A stretch of DNA of 64,000 nt from Circinella umbellata. Its lineage: Eukaryota > Mucoromycota > Mucoromycetes > Mucorales > Lichtheimiaceae. The stretch is taken from positions 1-64,000 of the forward strand of contig JAIWNF010000107.1 of the NCBI GenBank assembly GCA_025093555.1, written 5' to 3'. The notes under the pieces were generated by a model. The model was given only the letters and a program-made list of their open reading frames with translations. It had not been told where the DNA came from and made no database searches. A program made the translations under genes and the position numbers. Shown in pieces: positions 24,281 through 36,637 of this stretch; the stretch's first letter is position 1; the number at the start of each line of letters is the position of its first letter.

Positions 24281-25513
24281 GATATCTCAAAAATATAAAG
24301 AAAATATTCAGTGTGTAAATTCAAGAAAAATATAATATAATGTTATTAATTAATAAATCAATATGGTGCAAAAATAAATATCAAGTAAAGTGAAGTTTAT
24401 TTCAGATGATATCTACTCTTTATATTTATATTTTTTTTGAAAAAAAAATTATTAACAAATAGGGCCTTTTCAATATATACATCTCTATCTACATCTATGT
24501 ATAAAAATTATAACATCATCGGCAATGATGATTACGTGTAATTACATCTTATATGATATATTGAAGCGTTACTTGTCGTAATAGAGAGCTTCGTAATGTG
24601 TAATTGATATGATTTATGTTAAGAAAATATAGTAAAGGTTATAATTAACTTAATAATTATAGATAAATGGTATGCGGGAGTTCTAATATTCAGGAATGTT
24701 ACGTCTGAAACCACAAAAAGAGAAGTCTTAATAAAATTACTAAATGAAAATCAAATGAAAGGATTTATTTATAAAAGATAATTTATTTAAAAGACAAGAC
24801 AAAGTTAAAGATAAAACTTAAGGGAAAATAGAACTGAAAAAAAGAAATTTGAGTGCGAAGAAGGTCGGGTATTTATACTAATTGCTTTTGTAAAAATATT
24901 CAATAGCTTTTGTAAAAGTAACCAATAGCTTTTGTAAAAATAACTAACAGCTTGTGTAAAAAGTTACAATTGCTCTTGTAAAAAGAAGCAATTGCTTTTG
25001 TGAAAATACTCAATAGTGGGATCCAATAAAAATGGCACAATGGGTTTTTATACTATAATAAGAATATTTGATGATAACATGTGACTATAAACAATAATAA
25101 TAATGATAATGAAAGAGATAAAAATAATAATAATGTTATTTATAATAGGGATTATACTAATATTCGAGACAATTTATATGAATAAAGAGAAAAAAAAAAT
25201 TGGGTAACGGTATGTACGTTACAATATAAGGCATTACTACGTAATATAGGCAAATATAGTAGTCTGCATAATGATGATTACGTATGATTACGTGTTTATA
25301 TAATTAATCACTGGTAAACCAAAAATGAAAAAGTATTTGAACTACAATTGATATGAAACTTCTTTTGAAGGATGACAATGGTAAATACAATAATGGTAAT
25401 AGAATACCGTGCGTTAGAAAAAAAAAAAATTAATCGATTTCCTAATCGGTAATTCCTAATTTGGAGCGTTATCTTAAATTTGATCTAAGGACCATTGTAT
25501 TTTTAATAGTAGA
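24281..25513 (-). other. Helitron H1 5' non-coding region
   Basis: From the RepHel start codon to the point where H2 is inserted. No ORF. It contains the AT-rich 5' leader of H1, which should hold its promoter, and the short tandem repeat at 24880-25017. At 25513 the sequence breaks into H2 and resumes at 36674 for the last 14 bases of H1. Confidence 0.6.
24880..25017. repeat. Degenerate 22-bp tandem repeat
   Basis: Six to seven copies of a unit close to CAATAGCTTTTGTAAAAATA, with drift in each copy, in the 5' leader of Helitron H1. No coding role is evident; function unknown. Confidence 0.7.
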
Positions 25514-25660
25514 CTAGCAACCCTTCCTCGCTTCGCTCGGATAAATGAGCCCCTTCGCTTCGCTTCGGGTCATTTAACGGATTGCGTCGCAAAGGGGGGT
25601 TCCCCCCTTGACCCCCCAAGCTGGGGCTACGCCCCAGACCCCCACGCCCAATGCTTTATA
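25514..25660 (-). other. Helitron H2 3' terminal region with hairpin
   Basis: GC-rich end shared with H1. A clear stem-loop of the form CTGGGGC-TAC-GCCCCAG lies near 25621-25637. Helitrons usually carry a hairpin close to the 3' CTRR, where it acts as the termination signal; here the strongest stem is about 110 bp inside, so it may be an accessory structure. Confidence 0.65.
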
Positions 25661-26071
25661 AGAGTTTGTGGATAATAAATGGAAATCATGTTTTTTTTAT
25701 TTATCTTTCTAAAAAATGAAAACAACTCGCTCCGCAAGTTGTCTTCCTTTTTTTCTTACCTTTTTTTCTTTATCAATTACGCACGTTGTTTAATTTTTTT
25801 TTTTACTTATCTACTTACCTAAACCTGAAATATACAGCAAACCGTAAATTAACTTCAGTGACAATAATATTAGAAGAAGCAAATAAGAAAGGAATAGGGA
25901 AAATAAGATGATATACAATAAATAATGGTGGTAAAGATATTTGTATTGAGATGTTATTATAAGGTAATATGTTTATATGATTGATGATAATTTGAATATT
26001 TGTGAATCTGTGTGTATCTGTAATAGGAAGTATGTGAAATAAAAAATAAATATGTGAAAAAAAAATTATGG
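25661..26071. other. Helitron H2 3' untranslated region
   Basis: AT-rich sequence between the RepHel stop codon (26072) and the GC-rich terminus. No gene seen. Confidence 0.6.
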
Positions 26072-29000
26072 TTATAAAAGAACTTCATGATATACGACGT
26101 TTCTGGTTGTAAAACCTTCTTGGTCAGGTTGAGTAGAATTATCAGGATTGAGCATGATTTTTATGGTGGTTGGTGTTCGAACCCGAGACATCGCAACATA
26201 AAGAAGGCCGTGGGCAAATGGAGGCTCTGGTAAGTAGAGACCAACATTGTTAAAAGTCTGACCTTGCGCTTTGTTGATAGTCATTGAAAATGCCAATCGG
26301 ATAGGAAATTGAGTTCTTTTGAAAATAACAGGGGATTGTGTTTGAGAAGGTGTAAGTGTTATGCGTGGTATAAGTACAATTGTACCTGCTTGTCGCCCAG
26401 TAGCAATTTCAGCTTCAAGAACGTACTGGCGCCAAGATCGAACAATCAATCGTGTTCCATTACAGAGTCCATTGGCAGTATCCAGATTTCTGAGTAGCAT
26501 GATAGGACAGCCAACTTTGAGTTTAAGATTGTGTGGCGGAAGGTCAGAAGGGTTTAATGAATTAAGAAGTTCATTTGGATATTGGATTTGATCCTCAGGA
26601 TCATCTACTCTGTCTGCACTTTTAAACTCTGATGCATCACCAGGGAATTGGTCAAGAATGAGACTGTTCAAAGCAGCAACATCTTTGTTCTTTGGAGTCA
26701 AAATTGCGCGGCTGGTAAGAAATTCACGATTGACATTTGGTAAGTAGAGATTACCAAATACGGCTGTAATGAGATCATATGTATTGTATCGTGGCATGAG
26801 CATTCGAGTAGGGATTCGCACCCTGTCCTCTGTATCAGGCACTAATGGCTCAGTTCCATTACCAATGCGTAAAAGATACTCTGAAAAATCACGTAATTCA
26901 TTAGCATCAGCAGTATTAACAGCTTGTTGAACGCGCATATTGGTACGAAGATGATGAATTATGACATGGCGCCAAATATCGGTAGATTGGTTTAAGCATT
27001 GTGCAACAATTTGTGGTCGTTCAGCATTTGGAATTACAGGAAGTACCTATTAATTATTATCAAAATAAAATTAAATAATATAAATTTGTATCATAAGTGA
27101 CAATGATTAGTTGGAATACAAACTCTTATTTCAAGTATGTGATATTTTATATGTTATTTGTTTATATACGTACCTGGCGAAAGTCACCGCCAAATAGAAC
27201 AGTTTCTCCACCAAAAGGAACGTGTTCAAGATCAGGATTGACAATGCGCATGATATCTTGGATACTCCTATTAACAGTTTCAATAAGATCACGGCTTATT
27301 ATCGACGCTTCATCCCAGACAATAATGCTGGCCATCGTAATAAGCCTTGCAGTATCAGAACCAGGCGTAAAGTTGCACATAGAGGTTCGATGTACTTCTA
27401 AAGGAATTTTGAAGGTAGAGTGTGCAGTGCGTCCACCATCCAACAACAGAGCTGCTGTTCCACTTGTTGCAACCGCAAGGGCAATATGGCCAGCCCGTCG
27501 GACATGCTCGAGAATTGAATTAAAAAGGTACGTTTTACCAGTCCCTCCTGGGCCATCAACAAAACACAACTTTGGTTGATCTTGTGGAGCATCAAGAAAA
27601 CTAATTATTGAATCGAAAATTTGCTGTTGGTCTTGATTGAACTGAAATTGCTGTTCAGGTTGTAAAGCCAGTTGTGCTGCTAATCTACGATGCTCACGAA
27701 TAATAGTTGGTTCACTATTATCAGTAGTGTTATCTTCGTTCACAATCTCTTGTATAACAAAACCATCAAACTCACGTAATGATCGTGATAGATTAACCAT
27801 AACAGATTCGATGTCTAATAATGCCTGGTTGTATATCAGATCTGAAAATTGTATTTCTTGATTATTCTGCTCTTCACGTGCTGCATGCAAATAATCTTCG
27901 GTCAGATTATCACGATGACTTAACCACAAATTATACGGATCATCAGGGTGACAAAACACTAAGATAATAGCAAATAAACGCCGCAAAGCATAAGGGTGCT
28001 GGTAAGTATTTGCTTGATTTAGACAATCACTCCATTCTTGTTGGCCAGTTATTAAACCACGTCTTCGAGCAGCAGCTTGATATGAAGGTAATAATTGCTG
28101 TTCTGGAGTCCCATGATTGATAGTGCGCAAATCGTCAAAGGAAGTTGCACCAGGTACATGGTAAAGTAAAAGGCGAAGGTGATATTTTTGTACTTCACGT
28201 GGAGAAACAGCATATATGCGACCAATAGTACCACCAAAGCCCCGTTCACGAAGTTTCCAGCGACGTTCAAGTGGAACAAATACATGTTGTTCTGGAAAAT
28301 CAGGATAAAGTATGTGACGTGCATGGTGATGCTGCTGGTTATACTGAAACCATGCAGTTAGTGTGGTTTCATGGGCACGTCCGACAACTGCTTCCGGGTT
28401 TTCGCCTTCTTCAAAATGAACTATATGTTCATTCTCTAAATGTACAGCCAAGCGCTGATGAGAAGGAAATTCGTTATGAAGAGAAAAGGAAAACAAACGC
28501 CAATACCCTTCTGAAGCCGAAACATAACGGGCGTCAAGAAAAGTTCGAATCTCATCAACTGGCTCATCATTGTTATTGTTATCCTCAGAGTTATCATTGG
28601 TACGTTGTATAATGGTAGCAGATGAACGATCGTGACCTTTGAATACATATTTGTAAACATATTTGATTGATTGGATAGAGGTACAAATTTCTACATTAAT
28701 ATGCGAATCATATTTGGCACATAGATACAGATTATGTGGAACTACCCATCGATTGTCAATTCTATTCCCTTGTTTTACAACATATACACCATTATTACGT
28801 CGACGATATACTGGATAACCATCCTCATTCATTTGCATGTCATCATTGAATTCCTTAGGAAAGCGCTTCGTACATCTACCATCTTCCATGCAAGGAGAGC
28901 GAGGATTTAAAAGGCCACATGGACCGTGAATCATATGACGCTCGACTGTTGCACGTGCATCTGGGTATTGCTCAGCATTAGGAAGCTCACCAGAAACAAT

Positions 29001-31059
29001 GTTGTCACAGTCAGCAGCTGTTTGAGGCTTATCTTCATTCGCCAGAATCAGTAGAATATGAGCATGAGGTAATCCACGCTTTTGGAATTCTACTGTATGA
29101 ATATGGCCGACCACTTTGCCAAGAACCATATGCTTCGTAAGGTCATCCATAAGCTCCTTTAATTTTAGGCGAAAAACGCGAGTGGTGAGATCAGGACGGT
29201 CAGAAGCACGTTGTCCTGGTAAAAGAGATTCCTCGATTTCAGGCCATCTTGGATTGGTCGTCATTGTAACAAAAAGATCGGGCTTTCCAAAGCGACGTAC
29301 AATACTCATAGCATCTTGGTATAGTTGTTGCATATGTCGAGGGGACCCAATAAAGGATGATGGTAAAATGACACGTTTTCCAACAGTTGCTAGGTCATTG
29401 TCACCAACATGCATAGCATCTGCAACATTACGATAAAGATCTGCCCTTAGTCTATCTTGGTTATGGCGAATAAATCCCAAACGATTGGCCTCCATTTTTG
29501 CATACATATCAACGATATACTGTTGAAACAGCTTTCCAAAACGGTGCAAATGATTATCTCTAGCATTACCACGAACCATGAGGCGGTATTTATACCATTC
29601 CATCACAGTAATTTTGTGGGTACCAGATCTTGCCTCAATAGTCCATCCTTCATCCCCTAGATGTATTATGGTTGAAACGGCATATTATTTAGTTCATATG
29701 TTGGCCTCAAAAATAGACGATGTTACAATAAACTACTAACCTTGGGGGAAAAGTAAGACATAGTGTAGCGCGTCATAGAAGCGATGCATTTCACTAATTC
29801 GTTCTAAACCATCAGCTCGTGTTCTTAAGATGATATCGCGCGTACCAGCATTTTCATTTCCATCATTTCCAACAATAAGAATGCCAATTTCATCGGCAGT
29901 TGGTGCATTATAGCGTCGATGATCTGGAGTATTCTCAGATCTTATTACCATTCTTACATTATCAATACCATGAGTTCGTGAAACTTCTGCCATACTTTGA
30001 AATGATGTTACAAATGGATTAAGACGATGCATCATATTTTGTAACTGTTGAAGTACTGTGTCATTGAGAGGCACAGGAGCAACAGCGTGTCGATTGGCAG
30101 TTTCAGCAGATGAAGTATCAAGTACATAGATCTGGGCAAATGCTGGTGTTTCATTCTCATTAGGTAACAGTGATCCAATGCTATGATACATGCTTCCTTG
30201 GATACGAAAATTATATGCACCACCGCGAGCATTAGCAACTGTATGATCAATATTAGCTCCAAGTGATGTAAAACTTAATACATTATTGTACGCACGAATA
30301 TTAGAACGGAAGTGCACAGAATTAGGATCAGTACCATGCAACCTCTGAATTATTTCTGTAGGTGCGGGACTTAGTTCTGGAAGTTGCACAGTTCCTTGCT
30401 GACAACATATGTTAAATCGGGGTCTGCTCAGGGAGCTTGAAGAAACGCGCTCTTGATTCCAAAGCCGAGCGTGACAGTGAGTACATTCATTATCCATAGA
30501 TCCAAGAGAATGTCGTTCTGGAATCGTGTTGCTGGAAACACGGGCAGCATTGTGAGCCTTTAATCAATACCATAAACATATAATTAATCTTTAATATACT
30601 CGCTAAATAATCACTAATAGAATAGGTATAGAATACTTGTAGAAATAATGAACTAACAGTTTCTGAGTCATCCCGGTTGCTAGGGTTATTTGGACAATCA
30701 TTATGTGTTACGCGCCTGTGACCTTCTTGTCCACAACTCGAACAAACAGGAACAGCGATTTCTGATGACTCTCGAATAAATTCCAAATCGCGTGCATCAT
30801 TCTCATTGCGCTCACGGATCGCCAAGCGATTTGGATTGTTGAGACAATCTCGGTGGGTTACTCGCTGGTGGCCTTCTTGTCCACAACTCGAACAAATAGG
30901 AGCACCGATTGCAGTTGAAGTTTGAACAAAGTTAAACTCACGCTCTTCAGTTTCATTATGATTGCCGATCGTCAAACGATTCGGATTGTTAAGACAATTT
31001 CGATGAGAAATGCGTTGATGACCGGGCAAACCGCAAGAATTACAAATGGAGGTTGACAT
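26072..31059 (-). CDS. Helitron H2 RepHel protein (Rep nuclease + Pif1-like helicase)
   Basis: This protein would nick, unwind and re-join Helitron ends. Exons 30658-31059, 29741-30557, 27174-29656 and 26072-27046 total 4677 nt (1558 aa), with GT-AG introns of 100, 84 and 127 bp and consistent phases. Residues 1-134 hold three Cys/His zinc knuckles of the form CNSCGLPGHQRISHRNC. The HUH nuclease motif LPHAHILLIL is at about 603-606 and the twin tyrosines of KYVYKYVFKG at about 739/743. Helicase motifs: Walker A GPGGTGKT at about 1108 and Walker B VWDEAS at about 1187-1190, then GGDFRQ. The C-terminus ends in the Pif1-like TINKAQGQTF and YVAMSRVR motifs. All key residues are present. The N-terminal half of a very close homologue is in H3 (62939 onwards). 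A transposon inserted 54 bp upstream of the ATG has probably disrupted its promoter. Confidence 0.93.
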
Positions 31060-31105
31060 TGGGTAAAAAAAGTTAAAAGAAGACTATTTTGCACCTTATT
31101 ATGAT

Positions 31106-31113
31106 ATAAGTAT
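31106..31113. repeat. 8-bp target site duplication (left), ATAAGTAT
   Basis: Identical to 36498-36505. The uninterrupted target, GATATAAGTATATTAT on the plus strand, is seen inverted in Helitron H3 near 62882-62897. Confidence 0.9.
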
Positions 31114-34100
31114 GGCGCGGATAACATGTCTAGGGCTGAAAAAAATTAAATTATTTGAATTTTTTGATGTGGCTTCCGAAGGAAGCTACATCAAAAGATT
31201 ACTATTCTTTGTTGAAAAGAAAATGAAAATAGGGGTTTTTTATTGTATAAAATGTGGTAAAAGAGATCTTTTTAGAATATTTTGCTTAATTTTATGTTGT
31301 TTTGATACATATTCTACTGTTTTTTATTTCGACCACGATATTTCGGTAATACAATGTTTGATACACGAAATAGAGGTGCTTGTGAAGACTCAGGCGCTGC
31401 TCGAAGTCCACGAGATGATACTGTTAGCTGTTGTGGCTGCTGTTGAGAACTACTACTACTATTATTATTATTATTATCTACATCCAATGGCGTATTTGAA
31501 AGACTAGAACTAGGTTGTAAAGAAATTGCTGTTGATGAAGTTGATGGAGTAGATACAGCATTTTGATTCCATATAATAACTGGTTGCTGTAGTGTAGAAG
31601 ACGGTTCATATAATGAAAAAAAAGAAGTATTATTGTAACTTAGTGGAGTAGTAGGTGTTGTTTCGAGATTATTAGTAGCAACGGAAGACAACTGTGGAAT
31701 ATGGGCTTGACGGTATCTAGGAACTTTATTTTGACTTGGCTCGCGAGCAGCAGGGGCTAACCGTTTTCGACTTGTATCTGACAGTACTTCCATCATTCTT
31801 TCTCGTTGCGTTATATTTATTTCTTTGGATACTGCAGTATTTCTAAGCTGTATGTATTGACCATAATATGTTCTCAAATGTTCTGGAGTTTTGTAATAAA
31901 TATGTTTACCGTCAGCATGTTTGGACCACACCTTTGCAAATGCCATATAATCAGGTCTACAGTCTTTATATTTTTCTTCTACTATATCTCTGAAAAGATC
32001 TCGTTCTTCCTTTGTATGAACTGGCAAAATTGGATATTTAGTCTGTTGCTTTTTTGCTATAAAGTGATATTGAGCATCTTTTGTTTGTAATGTAGATTGT
32101 GATATAGTTAGTAACGCAGATTTTTGTAATGATGATGTAATAAATGCAGAAATATTAATACTATCATTATGCATTTCTTCATTTGGAGCTAAATCGATTC
32201 CAAGGTCTGTAGCAAGTTTATGTGGCAGTGGTGAAATTCCAAACACTTCTTTAGATGACTCGAAAAAAACAGCATTTTGATATACACCTGGCCTATTATA
32301 AGAATGCTCCATGTCGAATGATGCTCTCAAATCCAATATATGTTGTGTGAGCCATGGCTCATAATGGCCGTCATGTACTCGACCGTGCCTATTAAATGAT
32401 CCAACCTGGTCCAGCAATAAAGTTATAAAATGTTTCTTATACTGATAATAATAATTTTACACCATTACTTACATCGATGTTATGTCTAAGTCTATAATCT
32501 GACAATACAGCGTCTGCTAGCTCCGGACTTGCACCAAAAGAAATAAACTTGCGCATAATGTTTTGGTGAACCCCTCCTTCGAGAGAGTTTGTACCACGAC
32601 TGCAACGATATAACGGCAAGTTATTTTTATCACTACCAATCTTGAAATAAAATGAAATGCCAGGAGGATCGGATACATGTCCACGAGCAATACATTTCAG
32701 CACATTTTCAGCTTGGCGATATGCTTCTTGATCGAAAAGTGTTCTTCCAGTTTTTGCACATCTCATAATACCATACTCATCAAATAATTGCTTTACAACT
32801 GGATATAATTCACTGGGAGGTGGTATGACTCCTTTTATAACATAATAATAACTGTCATTATTTTCACCAAAATCGTCATCTTTTTTTAAAGAACAAGAAA
32901 AAAAAAGAAATGTAACGTACTTTTTACTCGGCGAAGAATCCACGATGGATTTTGAAGCATCACCATATCCCATGTTTTGTCTTGGGTCTTCAAAAAGTCT
33001 TTAACAAGTTCTTCATCGTCTTTATCAACTATAAATATTGCGTCACGCAGCTTCCTTGCAAACTCATTTGCTAGCCCATGTCGTCTTGGAACACGAATCA
33101 TATTCATAAGATGGAATGCATCCTTTAAAACACGGGAAGGGATAGAAGATGTAGTAATACTGGCTTCAGAAGTTGGCTCAGTAACAGAAGTTGGAGATGT
33201 TAATGGTATCGGTACGTCTGGAATTGGTGGTCGAGTTAAAACGCCACTATCGTGATTGCTACTATTATTGTCAGTGCCATTGTCACTGTCATTATCAGTC
33301 AAGACAGACTCGTCATCATCATATTCTGTATCTTCCTTACTGCTTTCTGCAGTGGTTAAATCATTCAAAACGTCATTGTTATTATCGGGAGCTAGAAATG
33401 TTTTTAGTTATGCTACGCAAATACCAGAAAAAAACTACTATATTCATGAATAGAACAAACAAGACATACCAATCACATCTGCTTGGCTTCCAGCGTTAAC
33501 AAAAGCATTATCATTATTTATGGACGTTTGTTGAATGTCAACAGCTTTGTAAGTACGAAGATCTTTCAGGTTGACAACGACATTAAAAGGTGTATCGCCA
33601 AAATCATTCAATGATTTTTTATGCAGTTTTAAGTATGCAGCTGGTTTTGATATCTTTTTTATGGTGATAATAACGCGTCCCTTTACTACTTTAATAGTGT
33701 CGAACGTCGCTAGTTGCAATGCCACCTCTCCATAAGCTACAGCTTCATAGAGGTTGTTTGGGTGCAAGGAAACATGAATACCTGACAAAAATTTGATTAA
33801 TATATAGCTATTACCCACTGTTATTTTATGATATTGATAGAGCTCAATATATACATACCTTTAACTGGCTTAAGGACTAACTTTCCGATAGGAAAGTATT
33901 GAGTAAGGGCAGTGTTGAAAATCTCTAGCCCTGCCCATGCATCACGAGCAGCATATATTATCTGATTCTCTGATAAATGATTCGAATCCCAATTGCTTAT
34001 GCGAATGTCTTCATCCTTTGGCAGTGATCTATATAACAGTTTTTTACAGATGGCCTCAAGCCCCATCCTGGCATCACCGATTGCATCTCTCTCCTTACAA

Positions 34101-36497
34101 AAGCTTGCAAGTTCTAACATTCCTTGGCAACGAATACCAGGAAAATCTCTCTCGATTTTCTTGCAATCACCATTTACAGCCCGGCCAGCTTTTTTAATCT
34201 CCATATCTTCAAGGAAGCTTACAAGCGCACTTGGTAATTCGGACAATGAGCTAACTTGTAATAACCATATGTTCTTGGAGCAAGCAACTTGAATCAAAGC
34301 AAGTTTTCCTTGCTCGCCAGATCGTTTGTCACACGGCCACTCACAATCGAAACCCACGACAAAAGCTTATAAGATATTGGTTAGTAAGATAATAAAGCTA
34401 ATTATAATTATATATCAAAATGTTATAATAGATAAATATACATACGCTTATTTCTGAGCAACATTTCAAATACTCGCTGAATATCATTATAAGTTGATAA
34501 TAAACTAGTGGTGACATTTTCAGGAATAGAAAGGATAGGATATTCACAGTTATTATTAATAATGTTAGCAGGATCCAGTGGGGCAACATCTCGACTCAGA
34601 GAAGGAAAAATACTTGTAAGGAAACCCTGATCGTTAATAACATCATCAGTGAAAAAGATTTCAGGATAATCATGTCCATACATAGTGTATGCTTCACGCA
34701 TTTTTTCAAATGAGAATTGTAAATGATTTAACGACTTTGTTGGAACGAGAAGTTGCGTTCTAATTTCCTCAAATTCATTACAAACTGTGTAGACTGCAAG
34801 GAAGGTAGGTGATCCTCCAATTCGACCAAGATGCTTAATTATTTTAAATGTGTGATCACCCTTTAAAACACGCCCTTCTAAAACCATCATTTGCTTGTCG
34901 ATCAAATGACGCATTTCGTTGATCATGGCTGTGTATAAAACTCTCAAATATTGCGCTGTTGGAGTGTATCCAGCATAGCCGTCCTTGTCACTATATGATG
35001 AGAATTCCTTAAATTTAGGTGGGTTGATTGTTTCTTGCATAGTTGGGTTTGCACGGTGGGAATTGATATAATTTAGATATTGGAATTCTAATCGTGCATG
35101 TGTCAACTTTTGTAGTTCTCGTAAAATCTTTTGAAAGCGTCGTGGCCCAACTGAATTTTGTATTGCTGGTCTAAACACATCACCCAAATCTTTTGATATA
35201 CCAGAACGATGAGTGAGATAAGCAGGAAATTCTTGTTGTAAATGTAGTGGTAACTGTCTGATTATTCGACTATCATGTCCACTATAGCTTTTTTTGCAAT
35301 GTCTGTTATTGCATTTATACAAGCTTGACATTATGTAAAAATTTCTAATAAAAGTTATTGGTATTATTTTTAGATACGGTAATGTATATTGCTTATATGT
35401 GTAGTACCTTTTGAGATCAACGACACGGCGAGCGGGAGGGTCTTTAGGATAACCATTAGATTTCAGTTTACCACTGCAATTAAAATGTGTGCATTTGAGT
35501 CTATCGTCAACTAGGAGATGTGGAATCCATAGGAACACTTTAGGTAAGTAAAGCATTACAGGATCGTAGTCAAAACTTTCATCCTCACGTAATGCAAGTA
35601 TTTCTGTGGTTGGATTATGAAGAGCAAAGAATGGATCTGGTGGCAATATCCAAAAAGTTCCACGCCGATATTCAGATGGAAGTTTGCTATCATCTTCCTT
35701 TGTCTCTTCAACTACTCTACTTTGAATACTGAGGAAATATTTGTGAACGAATTGTTTTTTCTTCACCGCAGTTGTTGATGATCCAGATTGATTTTCGCTG
35801 ATATCATCACTAATATCTTCCTCATCCTCATTCAAATTGGCCTCATCATCGGAATGATCGTCGTCAGCCTCCTCCTCGTCGTCTGTTACCCATTCTTCTT
35901 CATCAATACTACCCTCTACTATTCTTGACTCAGGTGAAGCACGTGAAATATCTTCTTCTAGAATCTCAGAGGTATCAACGAGAGCTACGAGATCACCAAG
36001 AGATGCATCATCGCGGATAGAATCTGTTTCATGATTAAATTTCACATTTACTTATTAGAATCAGCATGTTGAAATTGGTATGTCAAAATGAATCTGTACC
36101 TAGTGCTGGAGCTGACGTAGGGATGTCACTTGTTAAGACATTAGAGTTACTTGTAAATGAACATTCCTCTCTACTCTTTGAGATCCAATTTACGGGAAGT
36201 CTTCCTTGATTGACAAGTTTTTTCGGTTTTGGCCCGGGTTTTTTAGTTCCAGGACGACTTTTTGAACCTTTTGTGCGTGCCATGCTTGAAGTAGTATAAA
36301 AAATAAATAGAACTCGAGTAATGAAATCTGAAATTCAAAAACTAAGCATTATGCAGTAACAGTAACAAAAAAAAAAAAATTAAATTCAAAAAAAACGACG
36401 GGGAAAGAAACTTCATTATCCAATCAGAATGGATTTTAACTATCCTCTAAGTTGTTTTTTATTGGCTGGAGGCAGCCCAAGACACATTATCCGCGCC
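31114..36497 (-). mobile_element. TIR transposon encoding a transposase-like protein with an exonuclease domain
   Basis: 5384 bp inserted in Helitron H2. The ends are inverted repeats: left GGCGCGGATAACATGTCTAG and right, read inverted, GGCGCGGATAATGTGTCTTG; the similarity runs on to GGGCTG (about 26 bp, three mismatches). It is flanked by the 8-bp duplication ATAAGTAT. One intact gene fills the element. An 8-bp duplication is typical of hAT and a few other cut-and-paste superfamilies, but the encoded protein is not a standard hAT transposase. The reading frame has no lesion and the duplication is perfect, which argues for a young insertion. Confidence 0.9.
31314..36283 (-). CDS. 1495-aa transposase-like protein with DEDDy 3'-5' exonuclease domain
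   Basis: Eight exons: 36100-36283, 35408-36023, 34446-35344, 33859-34365, 33470-33781, 32921-33391, 32473-32879 and 31314-32405. The total of 4488 nt closes in frame at every GT-AG junction; the second intron (63 bp) is free of stops. Residues 1-25: AT-hook-like basic GTKKPGPKPKK. About 65-145: acidic. About 227-300: WIPHLLVDD followed by a Cys-rich domain (C239, C244, C278, C283), resembling the fungal DUF6729 region as I recall it. Then GDHTFKIIKHLG (D about 430) and PEIFFTDD (D about 500). About 570-710: exonuclease with FDCEW (D573, E575), NGDCKKI (D633) and YAARDA (Y704, D708), a full DEDDy set. Then conserved segments ending in RGTNSLEGGVHQN (E about 1097), candidate third catalytic residue. 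The C-terminus is Ser/Gln-rich. Transposase role is inferred from its position in a TIR element; catalytic residues outside the exonuclease are proposals. Confidence 0.85.
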
Positions 36498-36505
36498 ATA
36501 AGTAT
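36498..36505. repeat. 8-bp target site duplication (right), ATAAGTAT
   Basis: Perfect match to 31106-31113, immediately outside the right terminal inverted repeat. Confidence 0.9.
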
Positions 36506-36637
36506 ATTATATTTTACACGCTAGTTATTATTACACCTGATAATAAAATGTTTTATTAGTTTTTAACTCAGTTCTATTTCCTTTTTTGTGTAGTAGTAAG
36601 TTTTACTAATAAAATTTCCTTTTTTGTGTAAAAGTTA

